Shown one piece after another: positions 17,932 through 26,979 of a DNA stretch of 64,000 nucleotides. The position numbers and the translations under genes were made by a program. Location: positions 2,343,001 through 2,407,000 of the forward strand of contig NZ_CP136573.1 of assembly GCF_035194505.1 (NCBI RefSeq), written 5' to 3'. A model generated the notes under the pieces. That model was not told the origin of the DNA. It made no database searches and saw only the letters and a program-made list of their open reading frames with translations. Each line of letters starts with the position of its first letter. The stretch's first letter is position 1. This DNA comes from Erythrobacter sp. GTDB taxonomy: Bacteria > Pseudomonadota > Alphaproteobacteria > Sphingomonadales > Sphingomonadaceae.

Positions 17932-18486
17932 TCAATCCTTCACATATTTCTGAAACGACTTGCGCAGCTTCATCAGCTTGGGCGGGATCACCGCGAGGCA
18001 GTAGGGGTTGCGCTGGCCTTCGCCGTCCCAGTATTCCTGGTGGTAGTCCTCGGCCGGATACCACTCGGCCACCTGCGCGCCGCCCGACAGGCCCTCGATC
18101 GTGGTCACAGCCACCTTGCCGTTCTCCGCATTCCAGCGGGCAATCGCGGCTTCTGCCTCCGCTCCTTGCGCGTCCGACAGCGGGAAGATCGCGCTGCGAT
18201 ACTGCGTCCCGATGTCGCCCCCCTGCCGGTTCAGCTGCGTCGGATCATGGGTGCCGAGGAACACGTCGTAGACTTCGGCAAGGCTGATCGCGTGGGGATC
18301 AAAGGTCACGCGGATGCCTTCTGCATGGCCGGTGTCGCCGGTGCAGACTTCCTTGTAGGTCGGGTTCGCTTTGGTGCCGCCGATATAGCCGCTCTCCACC
18401 CCCGAAACGCCCACCACATCGCGGAACACTGCCTCGGTGCACCAGAAGCACCCGCCGGCAATGATCGCTGTCTCCAAGTTGCTCAT
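17932..18486 (-). CDS. msrA: Peptide-methionine (S)-S-oxide reductase MsrA
   Basis: 184-residue reductase for the S epimer of methionine sulfoxide. The catalytic motif GGCFWCTE carries Cys13; the fold continues with VESGYIGG, YKEVCTGDTGHAEGIRV and DPTQLNRQGGDIGTQYRSAIF, all family landmarks. The C-terminal QKYVKD matches proteins that lack distal resolving cysteines. The start at 18486 is preceded by GGAGAA. No signal peptide, so it is cytoplasmic. It is divergent from the exported methyltransferase gene at 18581. Confidence 0.95.
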   Translation of the reverse strand: MSNLETAIIAGGCFWCTEAVFRDVVGVSGVESGYIGGTKANPTYKEVCTGDTGHAEGIRVTFDPHAISLAEVYDVFLGTHDPTQLNRQGGDIGTQYRSAIFPLSDAQGAEAEAAIARWNAENGKVAVTTIEGLSGGAQVAEWYPAEDYHQEYWDGEGQRNPYCLAVIPPKLMKLRKSFQKYVKD

Positions 18487-18580
18487 CGAATTCTCCGTTG
18501 GCTTTGCGCACAGATAGGCTAGCAACGCGCAATTGCCATGGATGGCACGCCAAATTTTCCATTGCTCGGAGAGAGACCCG

Positions 18581-19471
18581 ATGAACAAGCTGATCCTTGC
18601 CGCCGCCGCGAGCGGTCTTGCCTTTGCCGCGCCGCTGATGGCGCAACATGCCGGGCACGCCGCCCACGCCGATCACGGCGCCGAAACCGACGCCCATATC
18701 CGCGACACCGCCAATTTCATGAAGCATCACGGCGAGCAGGTCGCCGCGGCGATCAACCACCCCACCCGCGCTGAAGACCGACTGCGTGACGCCTATCGCC
18801 GCCCGGCTGAAACCCTCGCCTTCTTCCATGTCGGCCCGCACATGAAGGTGGGCGAATATTCGCCCGGCGGCGGCTGGTACACCCGCCTGCTCGGCCACTA
18901 TCTGGGGGCTGAGGGCAAGCTGGTCGGCATCTTCGTCAATCCGGTGAGCGCTTCGTCCGACCCCGCGCGCCAGCAGCGCGTGCGCGATGCGGCGGCGGGT
19001 TTCGGCAAGGAAGTCGCAGGCTATACCGGGCTTCCGGCGGAGCATTTCAGCGGCATCACGCTCGACAATCTCGAAGGTCAGAAGGGCACCTTCGACCGCA
19101 TCCTCCTGATGCGCGCGCTGCACAATCCGCTGCGCATGGGCATTCTCGATACCGAGCTGCGCGCCATGCGCGAGTTGCTCAAGGATGATGGCCTCATCGG
19201 CATCGAACAGCACCGCGCACGGGCCGATGCACCGTGGTCCTACGCCAATGGCACCAAGGGCTATCTGCGGCAGGAAGACGTGATCGACATCATGCGCATC
19301 AACGGCTTCGAACTGGTCGCATCGAGCGAGATCCTCGCCAACCCCAAGGACACCGCCGATCACAAGGAAGGCGTGTGGGAAATGCCCCCGACGCTCGCCA
19401 CCAAGCGCGAGGATTTGAAGGGCCTGGGCGAAAGCGACCGGATGACGCTGCTCTTCAAGAAGGCGAAGTAA
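18581..19471 (+). CDS. Exported methyltransferase-like protein (COG4798 type)
   Basis: 296 residues. A clear signal peptide (residues 1-21, ending PLMA) is followed by a His-rich mature N-terminus (QHAGHAAHADHG). The body looks like a class I SAM methyltransferase: VGEYSPGGGWYTRLL is the glycine-rich motif I, and FDRILLMRALHNP sits where motif IV belongs. Proteins of this type are annotated as predicted methyltransferases in many proteobacteria. A SAM enzyme in the periplasm is puzzling because SAM is not known to be exported, so it may bind another ligand. RBS GGAGAGA precedes the ATG. Confidence 0.8.
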   Translation: MNKLILAAAASGLAFAAPLMAQHAGHAAHADHGAETDAHIRDTANFMKHHGEQVAAAINHPTRAEDRLRDAYRRPAETLAFFHVGPHMKVGEYSPGGGWYTRLLGHYLGAEGKLVGIFVNPVSASSDPARQQRVRDAAAGFGKEVAGYTGLPAEHFSGITLDNLEGQKGTFDRILLMRALHNPLRMGILDTELRAMRELLKDDGLIGIEQHRARADAPWSYANGTKGYLRQEDVIDIMRINGFELVASSEILANPKDTADHKEGVWEMPPTLATKREDLKGLGESDRMTLLFKKAK

Positions 19472-19489
19472 TGCAGTAGGGGCGGCGGC

Positions 19490-20356
19490 ATGACTCAGAT
19501 CACGCTCGCCGCCCTTCAGCTTGCCCTCGGCTCGGATGACGAAGCCGCCAATATCGCCGCCGTCTCGGCGCTGGTGGAGGAGGCCGCGTCGCAGGGCGCG
19601 CAGCTGATCCTGCCGCCCGAGCTGTTCTCCGGCCCCTATTTCTGCCGCGAGGAGGACGAGGCGCTGTTCGCCCTGGCCCGCCCCACCGCCGAACACCCCA
19701 GCGTTATCGCGATGCGCAGCCTCGCGGCGAAGCTCAAGGTGACGATCCCCACCAGCTTCTTCGAGCGCGACGGGCACCACTACTACAACACCCTCGCCAT
19801 GATCGGCCCCGATGGCGAGATCATGGGCACCTATCGCAAGAGCCACATACCCGACGGGCCGGGCTACGAGGAAAAGTACTATTTCCGCCCGGGCAATGAC
19901 GGCTTCAAGGTGTGGGACGTGCCGGGCGAGGATGGCGCGCTGGTAAAGGTCGGCGTCGGCATCTGCTGGGACCAGTGGTATCCCGAATGTGCGCGGGTGA
20001 TGGCGCTGCTGGGCGCGGAGCTGCTGCTCTATCCCACCGCGATCGGCTCGGAACCCTATGACGCAGGCCTCGACACCAGCCGCATGTGGCGGCGCGCGAT
20101 GATCGGCCACGCGGTGTCGAACTGCATGCCGGTGGCCGCGGCCAACCGCATCGGCAGCGAGAGCGGGCAGAGCTTCTACGGCCACTCCTTCATCTGCGAC
20201 GAATGGGGCGATCTCGTCGCCGATTACGGCGCGGGCGAGACCGGAGTGCTGGTCGCCCGGCTCGATCTCGCGCGTGCGGCGACGCACCGGGCGGGCATGG
20301 GCTTCTTCCGCGACCGCCGCCCGCAGCTTTACGGCCGGATCGCGCAAGACATCTGA
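19490..20356 (+). CDS. aguB: N-carbamoylputrescine amidase
   Basis: 288-residue nitrilase-superfamily amidase that releases putrescine, CO2 and ammonia in the agmatine route to polyamines. The Glu-Lys-Cys triad is Glu44 (LPPELFSGPYFC), Lys117 (YRKSHIPDGPGYEEKYYF) and Cys159 (GVGICWDQWYPE). The flanking ESGQSFYGHSFI and FFRDRRPQLY segments match AguB rather than other nitrilases. The partner agmatine deiminase (aguA) is not in the window. folK starts five bases after its stop, suggesting one transcript. Confidence 0.92.
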   Translation: MTQITLAALQLALGSDDEAANIAAVSALVEEAASQGAQLILPPELFSGPYFCREEDEALFALARPTAEHPSVIAMRSLAAKLKVTIPTSFFERDGHHYYNTLAMIGPDGEIMGTYRKSHIPDGPGYEEKYYFRPGNDGFKVWDVPGEDGALVKVGVGICWDQWYPECARVMALLGAELLLYPTAIGSEPYDAGLDTSRMWRRAMIGHAVSNCMPVAAANRIGSESGQSFYGHSFICDEWGDLVADYGAGETGVLVARLDLARAATHRAGMGFFRDRRPQLYGRIAQDI

Positions 20357-20361
20357 TCCGC

Positions 20362-20850
20362 ATGAGCAGCCGCTATCTCGTCGCGCTGGGGAGCAACCGG
20401 CGCCATGTCGCCTATGGCGCGCCCGAAGGCGTGGTGGCGGCGGCGATGGAGGAAATGGCATCGCTCGGCACCGTCCTCGCCCGCTCGCGCATTATCGCCA
20501 GTGCGCCAATGGGCGCTGCATCGCGCCGCTTCGCCAATGCCGCGCTGGTGCTGGCAAGCGAGCTTGATCCGCCATCCTTGCTCTCCGCGTGCAAGCGGAT
20601 GGAGCGCGAATTCGGCAGGCGACGCGGCCAGCGCTGGGGCGACCGCGTGCTCGATGCCGACATCATCCTGTGGAGCGGGGGAGTGTGGGCGAGTTCCGGC
20701 CTCACCATCCCGCATCCCGCCTTCAGAAGCCGCGCCTTCGTGCTCATCCCCGCCCTCGGCATAGCGCGCGACTGGCGCGATCCGGTGAGCGGCTTGCGGC
20801 TGGCCCATCTCCATGCCCGCTTGACCCGCCCGCGCCCCCTGCCTAGGTGA
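20362..20850 (+). CDS. folK: 2-amino-4-hydroxy-6-hydroxymethyldihydropteridine pyrophosphokinase
   Basis: 162-residue folate-pathway kinase that pyrophosphorylates hydroxymethyl-dihydropterin. Family landmarks are the N-terminal YLVALGSNR, the RRRGQRWGDRVLDADIILW segment (the family signature with its catalytic Asp pair) and IPHPAFRSRAFVLIPAL. There is no obvious Shine-Dalgarno site; the ATG lies five bases after the aguB stop and is probably reached by reinitiation. The C-terminus is somewhat divergent but the length is normal. Confidence 0.88.
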   Translation: MSSRYLVALGSNRRHVAYGAPEGVVAAAMEEMASLGTVLARSRIIASAPMGAASRRFANAALVLASELDPPSLLSACKRMEREFGRRRGQRWGDRVLDADIILWSGGVWASSGLTIPHPAFRSRAFVLIPALGIARDWRDPVSGLRLAHLHARLTRPRPLPR

Positions 20851-20882
20851 GCGCGCCTGCCGCACCCTCGCGGCACATGTGT

Positions 20883-20958
20883 GGGCCCGTAGCTCAGTAG
20901 GTAGAGCAGCTGACTTTTAATCAGCGGGTCACAGGTTCGAATCCTGTCGGGCTCACCA
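20883..20958 (+). tRNA. tRNA-Lys (anticodon TTT)
   Basis: A full cloverleaf is visible: acceptor GGGCCCG paired with CGGGCTC, D arm GCTC/GAGC, anticodon stem GCTGA/TCAGC with loop CTTTTAA (anticodon TTT), T arm ACAGG-TTCGAAT-CCTGT and an encoded CCA end. Confidence 0.98.
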
Positions 20959-21104
20959 TTTTTGCGTCCTACCGCTGCGCTGCTTGGGATGGTTTTTCGT
21001 CCTACCCTATCGCTTCAGCAACAACCAATTCGGGCAGCCAGGTTTTTGATCTGGTTAACAATTTTTGGTCGCGGTGAAATCTTCCTTCTGGGGGGAGATG
21101 AGAG

Positions 21105-22670
21105 ATGTCCAACAATTCGAGCAATCGCACGCATGCGGGGTCCGGTGTTCTGGCGCGCGGGCGGCGGCGAATGCTTTTGCACCCGGTGAGTTTTGCCAGT
21201 GCCTTTGTTCTCGCAGGCTGCAGTCCCAACCTCTACTCCCTGCCGATCTTCACAAACGTCGATATTCACAACGAACCGGCCTTGCGGTTTCTCAAGGAGG
21301 GCGGTCCTGCCGCTATCGGCGATCCGGGCCCGGAACTTGCCGTAAAGGATCCCTTTGCCGATGCGCGGGTCGTCGCCCTCACCGCATCGGGCGGCGGCAT
21401 GCGGGCGGCTGCATTTACACTCGGCGTCATGGCAGAACTCGACGATATGCGCGGCGCGGGAGAGGGGCTATCCGCGCTCGAACAGGTCGATATGCTCAGT
21501 TCGGTGTCGGGCGGATCGTGGGCGGTCGCGTCCATGCTCTATGCACGCAGCCGTGACCGTGACACCCCTCTTTCGAAGGCCTATCCCGGCATCGAAGCGC
21601 GGTTTGGCAAGTTATCTGACGCAAAGGTCAGGCATTGGGCCAATGAATTCATCCCCGCCGTCACCGACGAGGAGACGGATGGCAAAGGCGCGACCTTTGG
21701 TGACATCTATCCCGCATCAGCGGCCCGCCCGCTGCCCTTCGCCTATTTCAATGCATCGCTTTTCCCGTCGCACTCGCCCTTCGTGTTCACACCCGCCTAT
21801 CTGAAACACTACAAGGTCAAGACGCTCGGCGATCCGGCCTTGCCCCGACGTGTCGCGCTTGGTGCGCCCGATCTCGCGCAGGTGCCGATTGGCTATGCGG
21901 CCACGGCCAGCAGCGCTGTGCCCGGTTTCACCAGCGCTTTCGCCGAGACCGGGCTGTGCCAGTCCGCGCCACAGCCCAGCTATTGCTTTGGCGAGAAGAC
22001 GCGAAGGGATACGTTGCAGATCCTCGACGGGGGGCTCTACGACAATCTGGGCTACAAGACGATGATCGAAGTCGCGCTGGCCGATCACGCACGCATAGCG
22101 CAGGTGCCAGCGACGGTGATCATGATCGACAGCGCTGATGGCGAGGAATTCCAATCAATGCCCGCGAGCAAGCGCGAGGACGGCCATGTCGTCTCCATCG
22201 CCAAGGCTTCGAGCTTTCCGAACCAGAACGCTACATTCGATCGTATCCGGGGCCCTGCCTTTGCGGCGGCCGGTTTCGATGCGCGCATCCTTCTGGACTT
22301 CTCCTCGGCCGCCGGTTTTGATCCGGCCGAGCACGGCCCCCTGCTGAAAGACATGCCGGAGCTTGCCTATTATGCAGCGAATGATGTGGGATGCTGGGAC
22401 GAGAATGGCGTGTTTCAGGAAGGTGTTCGTGTGCTCAAGCGGCCGCCCAGTCTCGGCACGCCGGAGGACAACCTGAAGCGCCTGATCGATAAGGGGCCTG
22501 ATTGCGTCTCGATGAATTTCGCGCGGGCCGGCTATCTCTACAAGACCACCTTCAGGTACGATGCCTATCGCTTCCGGATCAATTATCAGCTCGGTCGCCT
22601 TGTCGTCAAAATGAAGCGAGCGGAAATTGAACGCGCTGTGTTCCGCAATTCGCGGTTCGCGACCGATTAG
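21105..22670 (+). CDS. Patatin-like phospholipase, predicted lipoprotein
   Basis: 521 residues. A basic n-region (RGRRRMLLHP) and hydrophobic stretch end in the lipobox LAGC (Cys39), so a lipid-anchored envelope protein is expected. The patatin-type Ser-Asp dyad is recognisable: oxyanion loop SGGGMRAAAF (95-104), nucleophile motif SSVSGGSW (Ser135) and DGGLYDNLG (Asp308). A GGGGAG ribosome site supports the start at 21105, although an internal ATG at codon 23 would also give a tidy signal peptide. It follows tRNA-Lys by 146 bp. Lipid acyl hydrolase activity is expected; the substrate is unknown. Confidence 0.82.
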   Translation: MSNNSSNRTHAGSGVLARGRRRMLLHPVSFASAFVLAGCSPNLYSLPIFTNVDIHNEPALRFLKEGGPAAIGDPGPELAVKDPFADARVVALTASGGGMRAAAFTLGVMAELDDMRGAGEGLSALEQVDMLSSVSGGSWAVASMLYARSRDRDTPLSKAYPGIEARFGKLSDAKVRHWANEFIPAVTDEETDGKGATFGDIYPASAARPLPFAYFNASLFPSHSPFVFTPAYLKHYKVKTLGDPALPRRVALGAPDLAQVPIGYAATASSAVPGFTSAFAETGLCQSAPQPSYCFGEKTRRDTLQILDGGLYDNLGYKTMIEVALADHARIAQVPATVIMIDSADGEEFQSMPASKREDGHVVSIAKASSFPNQNATFDRIRGPAFAAAGFDARILLDFSSAAGFDPAEHGPLLKDMPELAYYAANDVGCWDENGVFQEGVRVLKRPPSLGTPEDNLKRLIDKGPDCVSMNFARAGYLYKTTFRYDAYRFRINYQLGRLVVKMKRAEIERAVFRNSRFATD

Positions 22671-22792
22671 CTTAAACTGCGGCCAGCCGGTCATGTCGCC
22701 GCAAGTTCTGCAAATGGCGTGATGTCGGTGCGACGCGCGGTCCACGGCCTCACCCGCTTGCACCGCGAGACAATGTATCGCATTGCACCGCC

Positions 22793-23596
22793 ATGGAACT
22801 CATCGCACTTCTGTCCGATCCGGCTGCCTGGCTGGCGCTGCTCACTCTGATTGCGCTCGAGGTGGTGCTGGGGGTCGACAACCTCATCTTCATCGCCATC
22901 CTCTCGAACAAGCTGCCCGAGCATCAGCAGGAGCGCGCCCGCAAGCTCGGGCTGATGCTGGCGCTGGGGATGCGCATTGGCCTGCTCATGCTGATCGGCT
23001 GGATTGTCACGCTCCAGAACCCGCTGTTCGATCTCGGCATTGTCGGCCCGCCGATGGAGGGCACCAACAAGGCCAGCTTCGAGACCGCCTTTTCGGGCCG
23101 CGATCTGATCCTGCTGGCGGGCGGGTTGTTCCTGCTGTGGAAGGCGACCAAGGAGATCCACCACGCGATGGAGCCCGAGGACGCTTCGGGCGATCTGCTC
23201 GACAAGACCCCGGGTGTGGCCGCTGCCGCCACTGCCAGCTTCGGCGCGGTGATCGTGCAGATCATCGCCATCGACCTGGTCTTCTCGGTGGATTCGATCC
23301 TCACCGCGGTGGGCATGACGGATGACGTGCCGATCATGGTCGCCGCCGTCGTCATCACCGTCGGCATCATGCTGTTCGCCGCGACCCCGCTGTCGCGTTT
23401 CATCGAGACAAACCCGACGCTGGTGATGCTGGCACTCGCCTTCCTCGTGATGATCGGCCTGGTGCTGATCGCCGACGGCTTCGGCTTCCACGTGCCCAAG
23501 GGCTACATCTACGCGGCGATGGGCTTCTCGGTCGGGGTGGAGCTGCTGAATATCATCCAGCGCAATAGGCGGAAGAGGTTGGCGGCGGGGGTTTAG
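22793..23596 (+). CDS. TerC-family integral membrane protein
   Basis: 267 residues with about seven membrane helices. The two conserved acidic repeats of the family are present: LEVVLGVDNLIFIAIL near the N-terminus and IDLVFSVDSILTAVGM in the second half. TerC proteins are implicated in metal export (for example manganese) and tellurite resistance; which applies here cannot be decided. Its stop codon overlaps the stop of the convergent transporter gene, so the two 3' ends share bases 23593-23596. Confidence 0.9.
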   Translation: MELIALLSDPAAWLALLTLIALEVVLGVDNLIFIAILSNKLPEHQQERARKLGLMLALGMRIGLLMLIGWIVTLQNPLFDLGIVGPPMEGTNKASFETAFSGRDLILLAGGLFLLWKATKEIHHAMEPEDASGDLLDKTPGVAAAATASFGAVIVQIIAIDLVFSVDSILTAVGMTDDVPIMVAAVVITVGIMLFAATPLSRFIETNPTLVMLALAFLVMIGLVLIADGFGFHVPKGYIYAAMGFSVGVELLNIIQRNRRKRLAAGV

Positions 23597-24309
23597 TTAG
23601 AGGCCCGCCCATCCAGCCACTTTGCAGCCCGCACCCCGAAGGTGATGAGGAACGGCACCAGCACGAGGCTGAGGAACACCTTGGCCAGCACTTGCCCGAT
23701 CATCAGATCGGTGATGTCGAACTCGCCGTAGAAGGCGAGCGTGATGAAGATCACCGAATCGACCGCCTGTGACAGGGCCGAGGCGATGGCGCCGCGCACC
23801 ATCAGGCCGAGCGTGCTCTCGCCATCGCCGCTCCCGCGCAGCCGGTCGAAGATCCAGATGTTGAGCAGCAGCGAGGTGATGTAGGAGGCCGGGCCTGCCA
23901 TCCACACGCGCCAGGTCGAGGCGTGGACGCGCTCGAAGGCAGCGAGATCATCGGGGCGGAAGGCGATCATTTCGGAAGAGGCGGGCAGGGCCAGCACCAG
24001 CTGCATCAGCAGCGCCGACAGGCCCAATGGCAGGAAGCCCCACCACACGATCCGCTTGGCCGCATCGCGCCCGTATTGCTGCGACAGCGTGCTCGAAATC
24101 ACCACCAGCAGCAGGAAGGGGAAGATCCCGCTTTCCACCGCAAGGCTCGTCGGCCACAGCTGCACCTGCTTGTAGGCCAGCACCCCTGCCAGCACCGTCA
24201 TCCCGCCATAGAGCAGCGTGAAGACAAACATGCCGAGCGGCATCGCAATGCCGGAGGGCGTGGTTGCGGCGAAAGGGGCGGCGGCCGGAGCGGCGGGCGT
24301 GTCGTTCAT
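23593..24309 (-). CDS. yhhQ: Queuosine precursor transporter (VUT family, DUF165)
   Basis: 238-residue inner-membrane transporter with about six helices. Family features are the early acidic helix AVESGIFPFLLLVVISSTLSQ, the WMAGPASYITSLLLNIWIFDRLR segment and the polar helix SALSQAVDSVIFITLAFYG. In E. coli YhhQ takes up preQ0/preQ1 for tRNA queuosine modification. An Ala/Pro-rich cytoplasmic tail of about 20 residues precedes the first helix. It is divergent from the nucleoside transporter gene; no preQ1 riboswitch is evident in the 200-bp gap. Confidence 0.88.
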   Translation of the reverse strand: MNDTPAAPAAAPFAATTPSGIAMPLGMFVFTLLYGGMTVLAGVLAYKQVQLWPTSLAVESGIFPFLLLVVISSTLSQQYGRDAAKRIVWWGFLPLGLSALLMQLVLALPASSEMIAFRPDDLAAFERVHASTWRVWMAGPASYITSLLLNIWIFDRLRGSGDGESTLGLMVRGAIASALSQAVDSVIFITLAFYGEFDITDLMIGQVLAKVFLSLVLVPFLITFGVRAAKWLDGRASN

Positions 24310-24509
24310 GGGGCTAGGCGTAGCCAGCGGCAGGGCAAAAGAAAAGCGCGAGCCCCGCGCCTGTCACCAAGCGCCTGCCATGCACCGCGCATCGATGCTT
24401 GCAACACCTCGCGCAAACTGCCACGCCACGGGCGGCGCGCACGGCCAACACCGCTGCGCAACGTCAGGGGTCACATCGCTTACCAGCGCAAAGAGGGCAA
24501 TTCGCTGCC

Positions 24510-25994
24510 GTGAACGAAGGTATCACGCCTATCCTGCTGAGCCTTGCAGGTGTCATCGCCATCCTCGGTATCGCCTTCGCGCTGTCCTCGGCGCGGCGCA
24601 AGATCAACCTGCGGGTGGTCGGATCGGCCTTTGCGCTGCAGGCCTTCACCGCGCTGATCGTGCTGCGCACCGATGCGGGTGTGGCGGTAATCGGCGGGCT
24701 GTCGCGCGGGGTGATCGCGCTGCTCGATTTCTCCAAGGTGGGCATCACCTCGGTGTTCGGGCCGATGGAGAGCAATCCCTTCGCCAACACCTTCGTCATC
24801 GGCGCGCTGCCGGTGATCGTGTTCTTCGCGGCAATCGTCTCGATCCTCTATCACCTCGGCATCATGCAGCGGCTGGTGCGCTGGGTGGGCGGGGCGATCG
24901 GCTTTGTCACGGGCATCTCCAAGGTCGAGGCGCTGGGCGCTGCGGCGAATATCTTCGTCGGCCAGTCGGAAAGCCCGCTGGTGGTGCGGCCCTATCTCGC
25001 GGCGCTATCGCCTGCGGGCCTGTTCACCCTCATGAGCGTCGGCATGGCAGGCGTGGCGGGGACGATCCTTGCCGCCTATGCCAGCTTCATCGGCGAGGAG
25101 GCGGTGCCCTTCCTGCTGGCGGCGGCCTTCATGTCGGCCCCGGGCGGGATCCTGATGGCCAAGATCATCATGCCGGACGAGGCGCCCTTCAACGCCCCCG
25201 GTCAGGACTTCGGGATCGCCAGCGCCGCTGTCCAGCGCGCGCGCGGCAAGGCCAATGCCCTCACCGAAGCCACCCGCGTCGTCATGTATGACGAGAACGG
25301 GCAGGAGATCGAACTGCCGCAGGCGCGCATCAGCGCGGTCGGCCCGGCCTCGCTGGTCGAAGGCGGCGCCAAGGCCGACGAAGTGAGCGCTGCGGAAACC
25401 TTCGAGGAAGGCCAGCGCCCCGCCAATATCATCGAAGCTGCCGCACAGGGCACCCAGACCGGCGTGAAACTCGCGGTCGCCGTGGGGGCGATGGTGATGG
25501 TGTTCGTCGCGCTGGTGGCGCTTGCCAATGGCATGCTGGCCGGCGTCGGCAGCGGGATCGTCAGCCTTGCCGCCGGGATCGGCGCGCCGATGTCGCCGGA
25601 AACGGCTGCGTGGTTTGCCGGGATCAGTTTCCAGAAGCTGCTCGGCTATATCTTCGCGCCGGTGATGTTCCTGATCGGGATTGCCGACTGGCAGCAGGCG
25701 CAGATTGCAGGCGGGCTGTTCGGCACCAAGATCGTCCTCAACGAATTCGTCGCCTTCATTGATCTGGGAGCGATGCAGGGCGAGGCGCTGACCGAGCGCA
25801 GCCGCGCGATCATCACCTTTGCGCTGTGCGGCTTTGCCAACTTCTCCTCGATCGCGATCCAGATGGCGGTGACGGGCGGGCTCGCCCCCAACCAGCGTCC
25901 GGTGATCGCGAGGCTGGGGCTGAAAGCGCTGGCGGCGGGCAGTCTTGCCAACCTGATGAGCGCGGCGCTGGCGGGGCTGTTTTTGCCGGTCTAG
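24510..25994 (+). CDS. Concentrative nucleoside transporter (NupC family)
   Basis: About 494 residues, an H+- or Na+-coupled nucleoside importer of the inner membrane. Family motifs: GAAANIFVGQSESPLVVRPY, the substrate-site helix, and PANIIEAAAQGTQTGVKLAV, NEFVAFIDL and CGFANFSSIAIQMAVTGGLAP. The first half shows GVITSVFGPMES-like helical hairpin character. A cytosolic loop of about 90 residues after IIMPDEAPFN is longer than in E. coli NupC. I chose the GTG at 24510, since the protein aligns from VNEGITPILL; GAGGG lies 13 bases upstream, which is rather far, so the exact start is uncertain. Confidence 0.88.
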   Translation: MNEGITPILLSLAGVIAILGIAFALSSARRKINLRVVGSAFALQAFTALIVLRTDAGVAVIGGLSRGVIALLDFSKVGITSVFGPMESNPFANTFVIGALPVIVFFAAIVSILYHLGIMQRLVRWVGGAIGFVTGISKVEALGAAANIFVGQSESPLVVRPYLAALSPAGLFTLMSVGMAGVAGTILAAYASFIGEEAVPFLLAAAFMSAPGGILMAKIIMPDEAPFNAPGQDFGIASAAVQRARGKANALTEATRVVMYDENGQEIELPQARISAVGPASLVEGGAKADEVSAAETFEEGQRPANIIEAAAQGTQTGVKLAVAVGAMVMVFVALVALANGMLAGVGSGIVSLAAGIGAPMSPETAAWFAGISFQKLLGYIFAPVMFLIGIADWQQAQIAGGLFGTKIVLNEFVAFIDLGAMQGEALTERSRAIITFALCGFANFSSIAIQMAVTGGLAPNQRPVIARLGLKALAAGSLANLMSAALAGLFLPV

Positions 25995-26049
25995 CTCAGG
26001 CTCGCGAAACGCTTGGCAGGCCCGCGCGCGCGGGTGTAAAGGCTCGGCC

Positions 26050-26979
26050 ATGACTGACATCGCTTCCGTTTCGCTCGCCCAGCCGCTTGAGACCATCGCT
26101 GACGAACTGGGCCGCTCCTTTGCCGAATACGGCTTTGCCGTGGTGCGCGATCACGGCATTCCGCAAAGCCTGATCAACGAGGCCGAGGCGGTCTCCAAGG
26201 CGTTCTTCGCCCTGCCAGATAGCGTCAAGCGCGCCTACAAGATCGAAGGCGGCGGCGGGGCGCGTGGCTACACGCCGTTCGGCACCGAAAAGGCCAAGGA
26301 TGCCGAGGTGATGGACCTCAAGGAATTCTGGCACGTCGGCCGCACCCTGCCGCCCGGCCACCCGCTCGCCGAATTCATGGCCCCCAATGTCTGGCCCGAC
26401 GAGGTCGAGGGCTTCAAGGCCACCATGAGCGCGCTGTTCACCGCCTTCGAGACGGCGGGTGCGAGGGTGCTCGAAGCGATTGCGCTCCACCTTGGCCGCC
26501 CGCGCGATTTCTTTGCCGCGAGCGTTGAGGACGGCAATTCGGTGATGCGCCTGCTGCACTATCCGCCGCTGGGCGAAGGCGCGCCGGAAGGCGCGATCCG
26601 CGCCGCCGCGCACGAGGACATCAACACCATCACCCTGCTCCTCGGAGCCGAGGAAGCCGGGCTCGAACTGCTGACCCGCGACGGCACCTGGCTGCCGATC
26701 CCCGCGGCCGAGGGCGCGCTGGTGATCAATGTCGGGGACATGCTCGATCGCCAGACCAATGGCCGCCTGCGTTCGACCACGCACCGCGTCGTCAACCCGC
26801 GCGGGGATGCGGCGCGGCGTTCGCGCTATTCGATGCCGTTCTTCCTGCACTTCCGGCCAGACTTCCTGATCGAGGCCCTGCCGGAATGCGTCGATACCAG
26901 CGACTCGGCCCCGCCGATGCCGCCGATCACCGCGCATGATTTCCTGATGCAGCGCCTGCGCGAGATCAATCTCGCCTGA
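26050..26979 (+). CDS. 2-oxoglutarate/Fe(II) oxygenase, isopenicillin N synthase-like family
   Basis: 309-residue non-heme iron oxygenase. A DIOX_N-type N-terminal domain (about 8-120, with GFAVVRDHGIP) precedes the jelly-roll core. The iron ligands are His188-x-Asp190 (AAHEDINTITLLLG) and His245 (RSTTHRVV), and Arg259 in RYS binds the 2-oxoglutarate carboxylate. All ligands are intact. Bacterial members are often annotated as isopenicillin N synthase-like without a known substrate; no beta-lactam genes are nearby, so antibiotic synthesis is not implied. Confidence 0.88.
   Translation: MTDIASVSLAQPLETIADELGRSFAEYGFAVVRDHGIPQSLINEAEAVSKAFFALPDSVKRAYKIEGGGGARGYTPFGTEKAKDAEVMDLKEFWHVGRTLPPGHPLAEFMAPNVWPDEVEGFKATMSALFTAFETAGARVLEAIALHLGRPRDFFAASVEDGNSVMRLLHYPPLGEGAPEGAIRAAAHEDINTITLLLGAEEAGLELLTRDGTWLPIPAAEGALVINVGDMLDRQTNGRLRSTTHRVVNPRGDAARRSRYSMPFFLHFRPDFLIEALPECVDTSDSAPPMPPITAHDFLMQRLREINLA

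Noticed and set aside
24310..24509. preQ1 riboswitch upstream of the queuosine-precursor transporter
   Set aside because: I could not find the short pseudoknot pattern; only a GCATCGATGC palindrome and GC-rich sequence are present.
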